From Streptomyces sp. SID13031 (lineage in GTDB: Bacteria > Actinomycetota > Actinomycetes > Propionibacteriales > Kribbellaceae), in contig NZ_JAAGLV010000001.1 in assembly GCF_010548305.1 (NCBI RefSeq), positions 186,001 through 250,000 of the forward strand: 64,000 bases of DNA, in the 5' to 3' direction. Under the pieces are notes generated by a model that was given only the letters and a program-made list of their open reading frames with translations, did not search any database and was not told the origin of the DNA. A program made the position numbers and the translations under genes. Shown in pieces: positions 16,678 to 25,741 of this stretch (position 1 is its first letter; each line of letters starts with the position of its first letter).

Positions 16678-18144
16678 TCACGGAACGACCGTCTTCGCGT
16701 CACCGCTGGCATACGCATCAGCAACGGGTAGCCGCTCCGTCGCGCTGGGTTCGCGTAGCGACGATCCGAGCAGCTTGAGCAGGGGAAGAGCCATCATCGT
16801 GGTGATCAGCGCCATCATCACCATCACCGTGAAAGCACCCTGGTTGATGAGCCCGGCACTGAGTCCGGCGGACAGCACGACGATCTCGGTGATGCCCCGG
16901 GCGTTCATCAGGACGCCGAGCCCGAGCGCCGATCTGGCCGGCAGTCCGCCCGCCCGGGCAACCGGGGTTGCGCCGAGGAACTTCCCGACCACCGCGGCGA
17001 CCAGCAGCAGGGCGCCGGCGGCCAGGACCTTCGGGTGGGAGATCGCCGCGTTGATGTCGGTCTTCAGGCCGATCGAGGCGAAGAAGACCGGGACCAGCAG
17101 CGCGCGGTTGAGGCCGCCGATCTGCTCGGACACCTGGTTGACCGGCAGGATGCCCTTCGGCAGCACCAGACCGGCCAGGAAGCCACCGAAGATCGCGTGC
17201 ACGCCGATCGCGTCGGTGGCCGCGGCCAGGCCCAGGATCAGGGCGAGCACCGACAGCACCAGGATCGGGGTCGGCAGGACCGCGGCGTACCGGTCGGCGA
17301 GCCAGCGAAGTACCGGCTTGAGGACGAACACGGACAGCACGCCGACCAGGATCGTCAGGACCAGCGCGACCAGGGCGGTGGTGATGTCGGCCGACTTGGT
17401 CATCGCCAGCACGATCGCAAGCGCGCACCAGGCCAGGACGTCGGCGACGGCTGCGCACAGCATGGCCAGCGAGCCGAGCCGGGTGCCGACCAGGCCGAAG
17501 TCCTGGACGATCCGGGCCAGCACCGGGAACGCGGTGATGGCCAGGGCGGTACCGATGAAGATGACGAACGGCAGCCGGCCGACGTTCGCGCCGGCCAGCG
17601 TCGAGTACAGCGGCAGGGCGGCGATCACGCCGAGGGCGAACGGGACGGCCATGATCGCGAGGCTGGCGCCGGCGATCGCTCCCCGGTCCCGCCCGAGCTT
17701 GTCCCGGCCGAACTCGGCGCCGACGGTGAACATGAAGATGGCCAGCCCGCCCTGGGCGAGCAGGTTCAGGTTGGGCAGGACCTCTTTCGGCACGATGGCG
17801 TCGAACAGCCCGGGCGCCAGCGAGCCGATCACCGAGGGACCGAGCACCAGTCCGGCGATGATCTCGCCGACCACCGCCGGCTGGCCGATCCGCCGGGCCA
17901 GCCGGCCGAACACGGTCGCGAGCGCACAGACGACGGCGACCGCGATCAGCAGCCGCCACATCAGTTGTGCCGGTGACGCCGCGGCCGGCGCAGCAGGGCC
18001 GGCCGCGGCCGCGCGGTGGTCAGGGTCGAGCCACCCGGCGGCATACGCGATGCCGAGCAGGACGACGGCGGCGCCGACGAGACCGCCGGCGACCGCCAGT
18101 CCACGGCCGGGTTTGGGCAGCAGGGAACTGTCTGGTGCGGACAT
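16678..18144 (-). CDS. Cation:proton antiporter (CPA2/Kef family)
   Basis: 488 residues with about 12-13 hydrophobic segments. Family features are GQPAVVGEIIAGLVLGPS, FMFTVGAEF, and the GVHAIFGGFLAGLVLPKG and LGVLMNARGITEIVVL stretches. The RCK/TrkA regulatory domain of full Kef proteins is absent. It is the last gene of a three-gene operon after an ATP-grasp ligase and a monooxygenase (33-bp gap). In that setting it could serve export, resistance or ion balance of the product, but nothing in the sequence fixes the substrate. Similar antiporters occur in other antibiotic clusters. Confidence 0.85.
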   Translation of the reverse strand: MSAPDSSLLPKPGRGLAVAGGLVGAAVVLLGIAYAAGWLDPDHRAAAAGPAAPAAASPAQLMWRLLIAVAVVCALATVFGRLARRIGQPAVVGEIIAGLVLGPSVIGSLAPGLFDAIVPKEVLPNLNLLAQGGLAIFMFTVGAEFGRDKLGRDRGAIAGASLAIMAVPFALGVIAALPLYSTLAGANVGRLPFVIFIGTALAITAFPVLARIVQDFGLVGTRLGSLAMLCAAVADVLAWCALAIVLAMTKSADITTALVALVLTILVGVLSVFVLKPVLRWLADRYAAVLPTPILVLSVLALILGLAAATDAIGVHAIFGGFLAGLVLPKGILPVNQVSEQIGGLNRALLVPVFFASIGLKTDINAAISHPKVLAAGALLLVAAVVGKFLGATPVARAGGLPARSALGLGVLMNARGITEIVVLSAGLSAGLINQGAFTVMVMMALITTMMALPLLKLLGSSLREPSATERLPVADAYASGDAKTVVP

Positions 18145-18177
18145 GCGACGGCCTTTCGCTCTTCAGATGTACTGGGG

Positions 18178-19518
18178 TCAGCTGTGCAATGCGCCGTCGG
18201 CGGAGATCGGCATGGCGGCGAACTCCTCCGTCCCGGCCCGGTGTACTCCGTTGGTCTGACCCGCCCGGCGGGCGAGCAGGTCGCCGGCGATGACACCGGC
18301 CCGGTTGCCGAGCACGCTGAGCAGCGAGTCGGCGATCCCGTGGGTCGCCTCGTTGACGCCTTGCAGATAACACGCCGCGTCCGACGGCTCGTTCAGCTCC
18401 AGCCGGTACTGCCGGGTCACGCTGATCTGGTCCAGCCCGATCGCCGCGCTGAGATCGCGAACCATGGCAGGCATCTCGCGGACGAACCCGGTCCCGAGGA
18501 AGACGTAGTCCAGCCGGAGTTCGGTGACCTCGTCGCTTCGGCGGTCGGTCAGCTCGAGGACGACCTCGTCCCCCTCCTCCCGGGCGCCGGTGATGTCGGT
18601 CATCGTCACCAGCCGGCGCCGGTCGACACCGCCGAGCTTGTCCAGGTACATCCCGGTGTAGAGGTCCTGCAGCAGGTCGGTCTCGACACCGGAGTAGTTC
18701 GTCAGGTGCATCTCGCGCAGGATCTGCTCCCGGCCCTCCGGCCTGGCGTCGAAGACCTTGTCGATGAACGACGGGTAGTACAGCTCGTTGGTGAACTTGT
18801 TCGTGTCGTACGCGCGCAGCCCGATCGACCGCATCACCCAGTTCACGTCACTGTTCGGCAGATCGGTCTGCAGGGCCCGGAACATCTCGGCCGCGCTCTG
18901 CGCCGCGCCGACCACGGCGACCCGGTGCGGCCGGTCCTTGGCGACCTCTGCCATCCGGTACCGGTACTGCGTGCTGTGGATCAACCGATCGGCGGGCAGA
19001 CCGGCCAGTACCGGCGGCACATACGGATCGCGCCCGGCGCCGACGGTGAGGTACCGGCTGGAGATGGTGCTGCCGTCGGCGAGTTTGGTCAGCCACCCGG
19101 TGAGGGTGCCGTCCGAGTCCCGGACCGGCGCGATCGACGTGCATTCGCGGTCGAGCTCGAACTTCACCTTGCGCAGCGACTCGGCCACCCAGCTGAGGTA
19201 GCCGGAGATCTCGGAGCGGTACGGCGTGAAGCTGCCCATGTTGATGAAATCGTCGAGCCGCCCGACGGTGTGCAGGTAGTTCAGGAAGGTGAACTTGCTG
19301 CGCGGGTTCCGCAGCGTCACCAGGTCCTTGGCGAACGCGACCTGGCTCTTCGTCCAGGGCAGCAGCAGGCCGCGCTGCCACTCGACCGTGTGGCCGCGTT
19401 CGATCACGAGCGAGTTCTCGGCCAGGCCGTCGACTCCGAGCTCCTCGATCGCGACGGCGAGGGCCAGGTTGGCCGGACCTCCACCGACTGCGAGTAACTC
19501 GACCTCACGGTTTGTCAT
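18178..19518 (-). CDS. N-hydroxylating flavin monooxygenase (lysine/ornithine N-monooxygenase family), copy 1
   Basis: 446 residues. The FAD motif is AVGGGPANLALAVAIEE, the NADPH region is RVAVVGAAQSAAEMFRAL, and the C-terminal signature is LQGVNEATHGIADSLLSVL. The family oxidises the side-chain amine of lysine or ornithine to an N-hydroxylamine with NADPH and O2. It is clearly paralogous to the enzyme at 42181-43488; long stretches such as KFTNELYYP and EQILREMH are shared. It follows an ATP-grasp ligase by 43 bp. Substrate (Lys, Orn or another amine) cannot be read from sequence by eye. Confidence 0.9.
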   Translation of the reverse strand: MTNREVELLAVGGGPANLALAVAIEELGVDGLAENSLVIERGHTVEWQRGLLLPWTKSQVAFAKDLVTLRNPRSKFTFLNYLHTVGRLDDFINMGSFTPYRSEISGYLSWVAESLRKVKFELDRECTSIAPVRDSDGTLTGWLTKLADGSTISSRYLTVGAGRDPYVPPVLAGLPADRLIHSTQYRYRMAEVAKDRPHRVAVVGAAQSAAEMFRALQTDLPNSDVNWVMRSIGLRAYDTNKFTNELYYPSFIDKVFDARPEGREQILREMHLTNYSGVETDLLQDLYTGMYLDKLGGVDRRRLVTMTDITGAREEGDEVVLELTDRRSDEVTELRLDYVFLGTGFVREMPAMVRDLSAAIGLDQISVTRQYRLELNEPSDAACYLQGVNEATHGIADSLLSVLGNRAGVIAGDLLARRAGQTNGVHRAGTEEFAAMPISADGALHS

Positions 19519-19561
19519 TCGGGCTCCCCTTGTATGTCACTGTGTGTCACGCTGTCTCGGC

Positions 19562-20848
19562 TCACCATGGCCGTCCGGAAAACTCGGTCTCGTTCAGGGC
19601 TTCGTACTTCAGTTCGACCAGCTCCGCCGCGGCGGTCAGCCGGTCGGCGCAGGTGGCGGGATCGTCGGCGGTACAGATGACGTAGGCGTGCCGGCCGATG
19701 TGCGCCCGCGGTGGCAGCCGGACGGTCGCTCCGGCGGGCACCATCGGATGCGCCTCGATCAGGCCCGGTACCGCCCCCGGCTCCGGCACGGTGATCTCCA
19801 CGATCCGGGCGTCCTCGGGCGGGTAGCAGAACCGGATGCCGACGCAGGACTTGTGGTCGGGCTCCAGCTCGGGCCGGATGCCTTGTGCGACGTCGACCAG
19901 GACGCTGCCCGGGTCGATGCCGGTGGCAAGCTTTCCCAGGTAGGGGATCAGGTCACCGCCGAGCCGGCCGTTCACCTCGATCACCGTCGGGCCACGGGGA
20001 CCGAACCGGATCTCGGTGTGGGTGATCCCGTTCGGCGCGCCGAGTGCCTCGTGCGCCGCCCGGAGCAGCTCGCGCAGGTCGGGATCGGTCAGCAACGGAT
20101 CGTTGCCGTCGACGACGTGCCCGATCTCCTCGAAGTACGGCGGCGGGCCGAGTTGCTTGTGCGCGACGCAGAACGGCTGGTACTCGCCCGCGACCACGGC
20201 GCCGTCGACGCTGATCTCCGGGCCTTCGATGCACTCCTCGATCAGCGCGCCGCCGTGGTACTCGGCCGGTCCACTGCGGCTGGAGCTGTCGGCCCGCTCG
20301 AACGCCTCGGCGATGCCGTCGGGGCCGTCCACCAGCGCGACGCCGATGCTGGCCGCCATACCGCGCGGTTTGACCACCACTGGGTAGCCGATGTCCGCGG
20401 CGGCAGCAGCGGCCTCTTCGGCCGTGTTGGCCACCGCGAACAGTGGCTGCGGCAGACCGGCGGCGGTCAGGGCCTGCCGGCTCTTGACCTTGTTGCGGCA
20501 GTTCTCCGCGCCGGCCGGGGTCAGGCCCGGGAGCCCGAGCCGATCCGCGATCAGCGCGGCGGCGATCACCGACGGCTCGTCATAGGTGAAGACCCCGAGC
20601 ACGCGATGCGACCGGGCAACGGACTCGGCAGTAGCGAGCAGGGTGGCGTGATCGAGGACCAGTCCGGATCCTTCCAGCGGAACGACGACGCTACTGCCGG
20701 CCAGATACTGCTGCTGCCAGCTCACCGCCTCGTCGTCGATCAGCCACAGCGGCCGGCGTCTGGCCGCACCCTCCAGCAGATACTGGCGGTACGGCTGGAA
20801 GCCGCTGCCCAACTGCAGCACGACTCCGTCGATGTTGTCCTCGTCCAC
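19562..20848 (-). CDS. ATP-grasp amino acid ligase, copy 1
   Basis: 428 residues. The ATP-grasp fold is recognisable from NKVKSRQALTAAGLPQP, GYPVVVKPRGMAASIGVALV, LIEECIEGPEISVDG and the metal-binding THTEIRFGPRGPTVIEVNGR. Such enzymes activate a carboxylate as acyl-phosphate and join it to an amine, often forming dipeptides. The GTG start at 20848 is chosen for AGGAGG seven bases upstream. It is first in the operon ligase-monooxygenase-antiporter, downstream of a promoter with heptamer repeats and facing the SARP gene. Partner substrates are unknown. Confidence 0.88.
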   Translation of the reverse strand: MDEDNIDGVVLQLGSGFQPYRQYLLEGAARRRPLWLIDDEAVSWQQQYLAGSSVVVPLEGSGLVLDHATLLATAESVARSHRVLGVFTYDEPSVIAAALIADRLGLPGLTPAGAENCRNKVKSRQALTAAGLPQPLFAVANTAEEAAAAAADIGYPVVVKPRGMAASIGVALVDGPDGIAEAFERADSSSRSGPAEYHGGALIEECIEGPEISVDGAVVAGEYQPFCVAHKQLGPPPYFEEIGHVVDGNDPLLTDPDLRELLRAAHEALGAPNGITHTEIRFGPRGPTVIEVNGRLGGDLIPYLGKLATGIDPGSVLVDVAQGIRPELEPDHKSCVGIRFCYPPEDARIVEITVPEPGAVPGLIEAHPMVPAGATVRLPPRAHIGRHAYVICTADDPATCADRLTAAAELVELKYEALNETEFSGRPW

Positions 20849-20902
20849 GCGTTTGCCTCCTGGGTCGGCACTACCCAACGAGAGGGGACGACCCGGTTCG
20901 GG

Positions 20903-20932
20903 TGATACAGAGACCTGCCGGGGAGCTGCCGG
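20903..20932 (-). promoter_or_regulatory. Candidate SARP-dependent promoter of the ATP-grasp/monooxygenase operon
   Basis: On the minus strand CCGGCAG occurs twice with an 11-bp start-to-start distance (plus-strand positions 20926-20932 and 20915-20921). Seven bases later comes TGTATCA (20903-20909) in a -10 position. Heptamer direct repeats at 11-bp spacing about 8 bp from the -10 are the known architecture of SARP-activated promoters. The start codon lies 55 bp downstream. The divergent SARP gene begins at 21036. Confidence 0.65.
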
Positions 20933-21035
20933 GGGAAATGTCTGCTATCAGCCGGGCTAATGCCTTGTACTCAATTAGCTGACGCTTCAGACTTCACGGC
21001 AGGTAACGCAGGGGTCACCAAAGAGGAGGTCGCCG

Positions 21036-21950
21036 ATGCCCATATCGGGAGACGGGTCCGGCAAAGATTCTCGCCGTAACGGAGCGTCGCCCAGTAATCA
21101 CAGGAAGTGGGAATTCATGCCTGTGGGGGGACTTATGAGTAGTAAATCTCCGGAACCGGGGAATCCCGATCCGGAGACTCTGGACGAGGAGAATCCGGAA
21201 GCGGCCAAACTTCGGCTGCTGGACGGTTTCCGGGTCGTCGTCGACCAGCAGACGCTGTCCATCCCGCTCAGCGCGCGGCGCGTGGTCGCGTACGTCGCGC
21301 TGCGCGGCCGTTCGAGCCGGGCCGAGGTGGCCGGGACGCTGTGGCCGGAGGTGTCGGACTCGAAGGCCCAGGCCTGTCTGCGGACGGCCCTGTGGCGGCT
21401 GCGCCAGCTGAGCCGGTACCCGTTGGTCACCGGCGACGAGACGCTACGGCTGGATGAATCGCTTGATGTAGACGTCAGCACGCTCGTCACCGCCATCCGC
21501 CGGGTGATCAACGACGGCGAGTGCGGGGCCGACCAGGGCTTGTTGCCGACGCTGGCCACGATGGGGGAGCTGCTTCCCGGCTGGTACGACGACTGGGTGC
21601 TGCTGGGGCGGGAGCGCCTGCGCCAGCTGCAACTGCACGCGCTCGAGCTGACCGCCCAGGCGCTGACCTGCGACGGCCGGTACGCCGAGGCGATCGAAGC
21701 GGCGATGGCCGCGGTTCGCCTGGAGCCGTTGCGGGAGAGCGCGACCAGGGTGCTGATCGAGGTACATCTGGCCGAGGACAATGTGGTCGAGGCGTTGCGC
21801 CGGCTGGAGTTCTTCCGCAAGAGCCTGGAGAGCGAGCTCGGGGTCGAGCCGACCGCGGAGCTGGTGGATCTGGTCCGCAGCCGGCAGACCGTCTCGCACG
21901 CGCGCCGCGCAGTACCGGAAATGCTCCGCAGTAACCGACATCTGGCCTAG
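21036..21950 (+). CDS. SARP-family transcriptional activator
   Basis: 304 residues. A winged-helix OmpR-type DNA-binding region covers ~60-130 (LRLLDGFRVVVDQQTLSIPL, SRAEVAGTLWPEV). It is followed by a BTAD region, ~145-275 (LLPGWYDDWVLLGRERLRQL, EAIEAAMAAVRLEPLRESA, FRKSLESELGVEP). It lacks ATPase or TPR extensions, so it is a small SARP. The ATG at 21036 has GAGGAGG upstream; a later ATG at 21135 is possible. SARPs are pathway-specific activators of actinomycete antibiotic clusters. It is divergent from the first operon, whose promoter carries matching repeat architecture. Confidence 0.9.
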   Translation: MPISGDGSGKDSRRNGASPSNHRKWEFMPVGGLMSSKSPEPGNPDPETLDEENPEAAKLRLLDGFRVVVDQQTLSIPLSARRVVAYVALRGRSSRAEVAGTLWPEVSDSKAQACLRTALWRLRQLSRYPLVTGDETLRLDESLDVDVSTLVTAIRRVINDGECGADQGLLPTLATMGELLPGWYDDWVLLGRERLRQLQLHALELTAQALTCDGRYAEAIEAAMAAVRLEPLRESATRVLIEVHLAEDNVVEALRRLEFFRKSLESELGVEPTAELVDLVRSRQTVSHARRAVPEMLRSNRHLA

Positions 21951-21956
21951 TCCATT

Positions 21957-21999
21957 TGCCCTGCGTCCGTAATCGGTGGACATTTCCGGACGCAGGGCA
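21957..21999. terminator. Bidirectional hairpin between SARP and GltB-like genes
   Basis: TGCCCTGCGTCCG (21957-21969) pairs perfectly with CGGACGCAGGGCA (21987-21999), a 13-bp stem with a 17-base loop between two converging genes. Confidence 0.7.
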
Positions 22000-22008
22000 C
22001 GGATTGAA

Positions 22009-23196
22009 TCAGTTGTTTGACGGACCCCACACATCTTCGGGGGAGAGCGCCTCGACGTGGTATTTGCCGAGGGCGCTGGTGAGTAGTTGCAACTCCAGCG
22101 CCAGGCACTCGACCAGGTTGGCCAGGCCGTTGTCCGGGTCGGTGTCCACCGCGATCAGGGCGGCCCGGCCCAGGCCGGCCGCATTCGCGCCGAGCGCCAG
22201 GCATTTGGCGACCCGTGCGCCCTCCCACATCCGGCCGGACACGAGCAGACAGTTGGCAGCCGAATCGGCCCGCTCCTGGCCGATCCGCCGCAAACACTCG
22301 CCGAGGGGCAGCCCGACCTGGTCGAGGAACACGCGCGGGGCCCAGCCCGTACCGGCCTCGGCGCCGTCGATCGTCACCGCGTCCGCGCCGGCCTCCCAGG
22401 CCACCTGTGCAGCCGCCGAAACGTCTCGCGCCGGTGGCAGCTTCACCCAGATCCGGGCCCGCGGGTAGTTGTTGCGCATCAGCCTGATCTGCTGCCGCAG
22501 GATCTCCGCGGTGAAGCTGCCTGGGCTGCTGCTGCGCAGGACCTGACCGTTGCCGACGACCGGGTCGAGGAGATACGCGTCGGCCAACCGCTCGGCCGAT
22601 TCGCTGCTCATCAGCGTCATCCCGCCCAGACCCGGTTTGGCGCCCTGCCCGACCTTGAGCTCGAACGCCAACCGGCCGGACTGCAGCAGTGGCAGCGCGT
22701 TCGGGTCGCTGTAGACCAGGTTCCACACCTCGGCGTCGGCGTCCTCGGTGCTCTGCTGGATGACGACTCCGCCGTAGCCGTCCAGCGCCTCGTCCTGGTA
22801 CGCGCTGATCCGGCCGAGCAGTGAGCGGCCGGCGTCTTCCTCGAGCCGGCCGTAGCTGTTCATCGGCATCACGTTCTCGCCGACCACCATCGGGATGCCC
22901 AGCCGCCCGGCCTGCCGGCTGGCAGAGATCCCGAGCGCGACGCTGGCCGCCTCGGTCGAGCCGAACGCCGAGACGTACAACGGCAGCGCGGACCGGAAGC
23001 CGCCGATCGTCGTCTCCAGCACCACGTCCCGGTAGACCGGTTCGCGGGCCAGGTCGACGAGCTTGGCGAACCGCTGCGGTACGAAGACCGGCGGCACCAG
23101 CCGCAATCTGTCGATCGGGCAGTCCTGGCTGCCGGACTGGGCATCGACTTGGGCGCCGAACAACGAGTGCCCGTACTCGTTCGCGGGCGGGAACAC
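22009..23196 (-). CDS. FMN-dependent glutamate-synthase-like oxidoreductase
   Basis: 395 residues. It matches the FMN/central domain of glutamate synthase: FELKVGQGAKPGLGG, RIWVKLPPARDVSAAAQVA, GADAVTIDGAEAGTGWAPR and ECLRRIGQERADSAANCLLV. There is no glutaminase domain, and I see no Fe-S cysteine cluster. The GTG at 23196 has no ribosome site. Upstream the frame stays open with coding-like sequence, and a CTG at 23259 sits five bases after AAGGAGG, so the true start may be upstream with a rare codon. Inside this cluster it probably acts on an amino or imino acid intermediate; the reaction is unknown. Confidence 0.78.
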   Translation of the reverse strand: MFPPANEYGHSLFGAQVDAQSGSQDCPIDRLRLVPPVFVPQRFAKLVDLAREPVYRDVVLETTIGGFRSALPLYVSAFGSTEAASVALGISASRQAGRLGIPMVVGENVMPMNSYGRLEEDAGRSLLGRISAYQDEALDGYGGVVIQQSTEDADAEVWNLVYSDPNALPLLQSGRLAFELKVGQGAKPGLGGMTLMSSESAERLADAYLLDPVVGNGQVLRSSSPGSFTAEILRQQIRLMRNNYPRARIWVKLPPARDVSAAAQVAWEAGADAVTIDGAEAGTGWAPRVFLDQVGLPLGECLRRIGQERADSAANCLLVSGRMWEGARVAKCLALGANAAGLGRAALIAVDTDPDNGLANLVECLALELQLLTSALGKYHVEALSPEDVWGPSNN

Positions 23197-23413
23197 GTCG
23201 GCAGCACCGGTCTTGGCCCGGCTTCGGACGGCTGCCTCGGGGAACGTCTCGGCGCGCAGGATGCCCTCCTTGATTGGCTTCTGCCCCAGAGAGGCCGCAA
23301 GTCGCGCCGGAAAATACGACTCACTTCACGGACACCCGTATCATCCGCGCGGTGCCGCCTCCTCAACTAGATCAGAAGGCCGTTCGACTCAGATCTCGGC
23401 CGGGGGGCACCTC

Positions 23414-24460
23414 ATGAAACTCCAGTGGAAGTCCAAACCCGCGATCACGCTGGTGATCGCCTTCACGGTGGGTATCGGCGCGCTGCCGGTGCTGGCCACC
23501 GGCGGCGCCGTCGCCGCCACGAATCCCTGCCGTCTACCGGGCGGCATCCTGCACTCCGAGGCTCTGGCAACGCACTCCGCGGTGGAGTGCGGCGCTGTCG
23601 GCAGGCTGGTCGACGCCGGCGACGGCGTCGCACTTACCGTCCAGCAGCCGGGGGAGAGCGTCACGATGGACCTGCTGTATCCATCCGGCGCCCGGACCTA
23701 CAGCTCGACCACCGACGAGAAGGGTCTGGTCAGCGTTGCGGTCCAGACTCCCGCCAAGCACCAGCCGACGAATCAGTTCCCGGATCTGGCCGGGCCCGGT
23801 GCCTGCGACCGGGACACCTACGAACTCCGCGACTACAAGTGGCGCTCGCCCTGGTTGTTCCGTACGACCTGGGGCACCAAGCTCGCCACCAACCGCCAGT
23901 CCGACTTCGACGCGGCGGTCCGACGGTCCCTCGCCAACATGACCCAAGGCAAAAACACCTGTGGCCTGCGCGGCAAGAACGGCGCATCCGGCGCTCTGCT
24001 CGGTCACACCGCCCGGCAGGGCAACTTCCTGTACGCCGATGGACAGACCACCTGTGGCAAACGCGATCGGCACAGCGTGATCGACGAGGGTGACCTGCCC
24101 GGCGGCTCATTCGAGGCGACCCTGGCCTGGACGTGTACCTGGTCCGAAACCAGACACGGCGTGACGCGAGCCGTCGAGGCCGACATCAGGATGAACAGCG
24201 CCGACTACGAATGGACCTACGACCCGGCCAACGATCCCAAGTGCATTCCTGCGCTACCGCCGGAGAAGGACCGCTGGCGGTACGACGTGGAGTCGGTCCT
24301 GACCCACGAGATGGGGCACGTGTACGGGCTGGTGAACCTCAGTGCCGTCGAGGACCTCAACCTGACGATGTACCCGGGTGTCCGACGCTGTACTGGACAC
24401 ATGCGCACTCTCGGCAGCGGTGATGTCCTCGGGATGCAGGCGCTCTACGGACGACGCTGA
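23414..24460 (+). CDS. Secreted zinc metallopeptidase (matrixin-like)
   Basis: 348 residues. A signal peptide is clear (basic start, then ITLVIAFTVGIGALPVLA, with a likely cut after AVAA). The zinc motif is THEMGHVYGL, with H298 and E299, near the C-terminus. Cysteines are spread through the mature part, fitting an exported protein. The ATG at 23414 follows a G-rich ribosome site; the earlier in-frame extension covers the start of the opposite gene and was dropped. It overlaps the convergent permease by 16 bp. A biosynthetic role is doubtful; it may be a passenger or may process an exported product. Confidence 0.75.
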   Translation: MKLQWKSKPAITLVIAFTVGIGALPVLATGGAVAATNPCRLPGGILHSEALATHSAVECGAVGRLVDAGDGVALTVQQPGESVTMDLLYPSGARTYSSTTDEKGLVSVAVQTPAKHQPTNQFPDLAGPGACDRDTYELRDYKWRSPWLFRTTWGTKLATNRQSDFDAAVRRSLANMTQGKNTCGLRGKNGASGALLGHTARQGNFLYADGQTTCGKRDRHSVIDEGDLPGGSFEATLAWTCTWSETRHGVTRAVEADIRMNSADYEWTYDPANDPKCIPALPPEKDRWRYDVESVLTHEMGHVYGLVNLSAVEDLNLTMYPGVRRCTGHMRTLGSGDVLGMQALYGRR

Positions 24461-25722
24461 CGCCGGCTGAGCCAGCGGTAGAGGAGTGCAGCCGCAGTGA
24501 CGATCAGCGGCCAGACCAGGTAACGACCGGCCGTCAGCAGGAGGACCAAGACGGCCCCCTGCGCGATCAGGGCAGCAAGGCGAGCCTTGCTGCCCTTCGG
24601 TAGCAACTTGACGGCCGCGGCGACCCCGACGGCGTACACGGTGACGAACAGCCCGGTGGTGAGCAGCACTAGGGAGGAGGGCTCGATTCCCGCCGCCACC
24701 ACGATCAGCGCTGTCACCGTGGACATTCCGGCGAGCAAGGCGAGGCTGCGACGCGGTATCTCGCCGGCAGCGCTGCCGTGGGCCAGCCACTTCGGCAAGG
24801 AGCCGTCGCGGGCCAAGGCCGCACCGAGCTTGGAGGCGCCCGCGTAGTACGCGTTCATGGCGCCGAAGCTGAGCAGGAGCGCGGCGCAGGCGGCGAGGAT
24901 GCGGGAGTTGCCGCCGAGGCCGATCGCCAGTAGATCGCCGAGCGGTGCATCGGTCTCAGCAGCACCGGCGCCGAGGACAGTGATGGTGGCGAAGGCGACG
25001 CTGAGGTAGAGCACGCCGACGACTGCCACTGCGATGGCGGTCGCCCGCGGCACGTCCCGAGCCGGCCGGCGGAACTCAGCGGTCAGGTGGGTGACCGCTT
25101 CCCAACCGACGAAGCTCCACACCAGCAGTGCTGCCGCCGGGCCGATCGCCTTCCAGCCATGCGGCGCGAACGGATGCAGGTTGGCCAGGTCCGCGTGCGG
25201 CAGCGACAGCGCGACCGCCCCGACCAGGAAGACGGCGAGCAGGACTGCCAGGCCGATCTGGACCCGGCCGGTCACCTGGATCCCGAAGGCATTGGTGGCC
25301 GGTACTGCGAGGATCAGGAACAGCATGGTCGCCAGTACCGTCTTCTCGCCACCGCCGATGCCCGCCTCGACATAGCCGCCGGCCCAGAGCGCGGCGGCCG
25401 GACCGCCGACGGGCACGGACAGGTAGAAGCACCAGCCGACCACAGCTGCCGCCTTGTCGCCGAACGCCAGCCGGGCGTACGTCGCGACGCCACCCGAGTC
25501 GGGATAGCGCGCGCCGAGCGCGGCGAACGTCGCCGCCAGGGGAGCGGAGACCACCGCGAGGCCGAGCCAGGCGAGCAACGACGCCGGGCCGGCCACCTCG
25601 GCGGCCAGGGCAGGCAGTGCGATCACACCGGTGGCCAGCACGGCCCCGACGTACAAGGCAGTGCCCTGGCCGAGGCTGAGCCGGCCGACCGGCTGTGTGG
25701 TTGCGTCCGTCATGCGGGACAT
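24445..25722 (-). CDS. Amino acid permease (APC superfamily)
   Basis: 425 residues with about 12 hydrophobic segments. GQGTALYVGAVLATGVIALP at the N-terminus is the APC substrate motif, and WSFVGWEAVTHLTAEFRRP is typical of the GadC/YjeH-like group. It begins 20 bp after the stop of the asparagine-synthetase-like gene, so it ends the glutamate mutase operon. It could export the product or move an amino acid precursor. A second ATG nine bases into the gene is an equally good start. Confidence 0.85.
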   Translation of the reverse strand: MSRMTDATTQPVGRLSLGQGTALYVGAVLATGVIALPALAAEVAGPASLLAWLGLAVVSAPLAATFAALGARYPDSGGVATYARLAFGDKAAAVVGWCFYLSVPVGGPAAALWAGGYVEAGIGGGEKTVLATMLFLILAVPATNAFGIQVTGRVQIGLAVLLAVFLVGAVALSLPHADLANLHPFAPHGWKAIGPAAALLVWSFVGWEAVTHLTAEFRRPARDVPRATAIAVAVVGVLYLSVAFATITVLGAGAAETDAPLGDLLAIGLGGNSRILAACAALLLSFGAMNAYYAGASKLGAALARDGSLPKWLAHGSAAGEIPRRSLALLAGMSTVTALIVVAAGIEPSSLVLLTTGLFVTVYAVGVAAAVKLLPKGSKARLAALIAQGAVLVLLLTAGRYLVWPLIVTAAALLYRWLSRRQRRP

Positions 25723-25741
25723 CTTCGCCGCAAAAGGTTCA

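Noticed and set aside
18016..20905. Long plus-strand frames over the monooxygenase and ATP-grasp genes
   Set aside because: Antisense shadows typical of high-GC DNA; no domain or ribosome site.
22009..23196. Glutamate synthase large subunit for ammonia assimilation
   Set aside because: Glutaminase domain, clear Fe-S cysteines and a partner gltD are missing; only the FMN domain is present.
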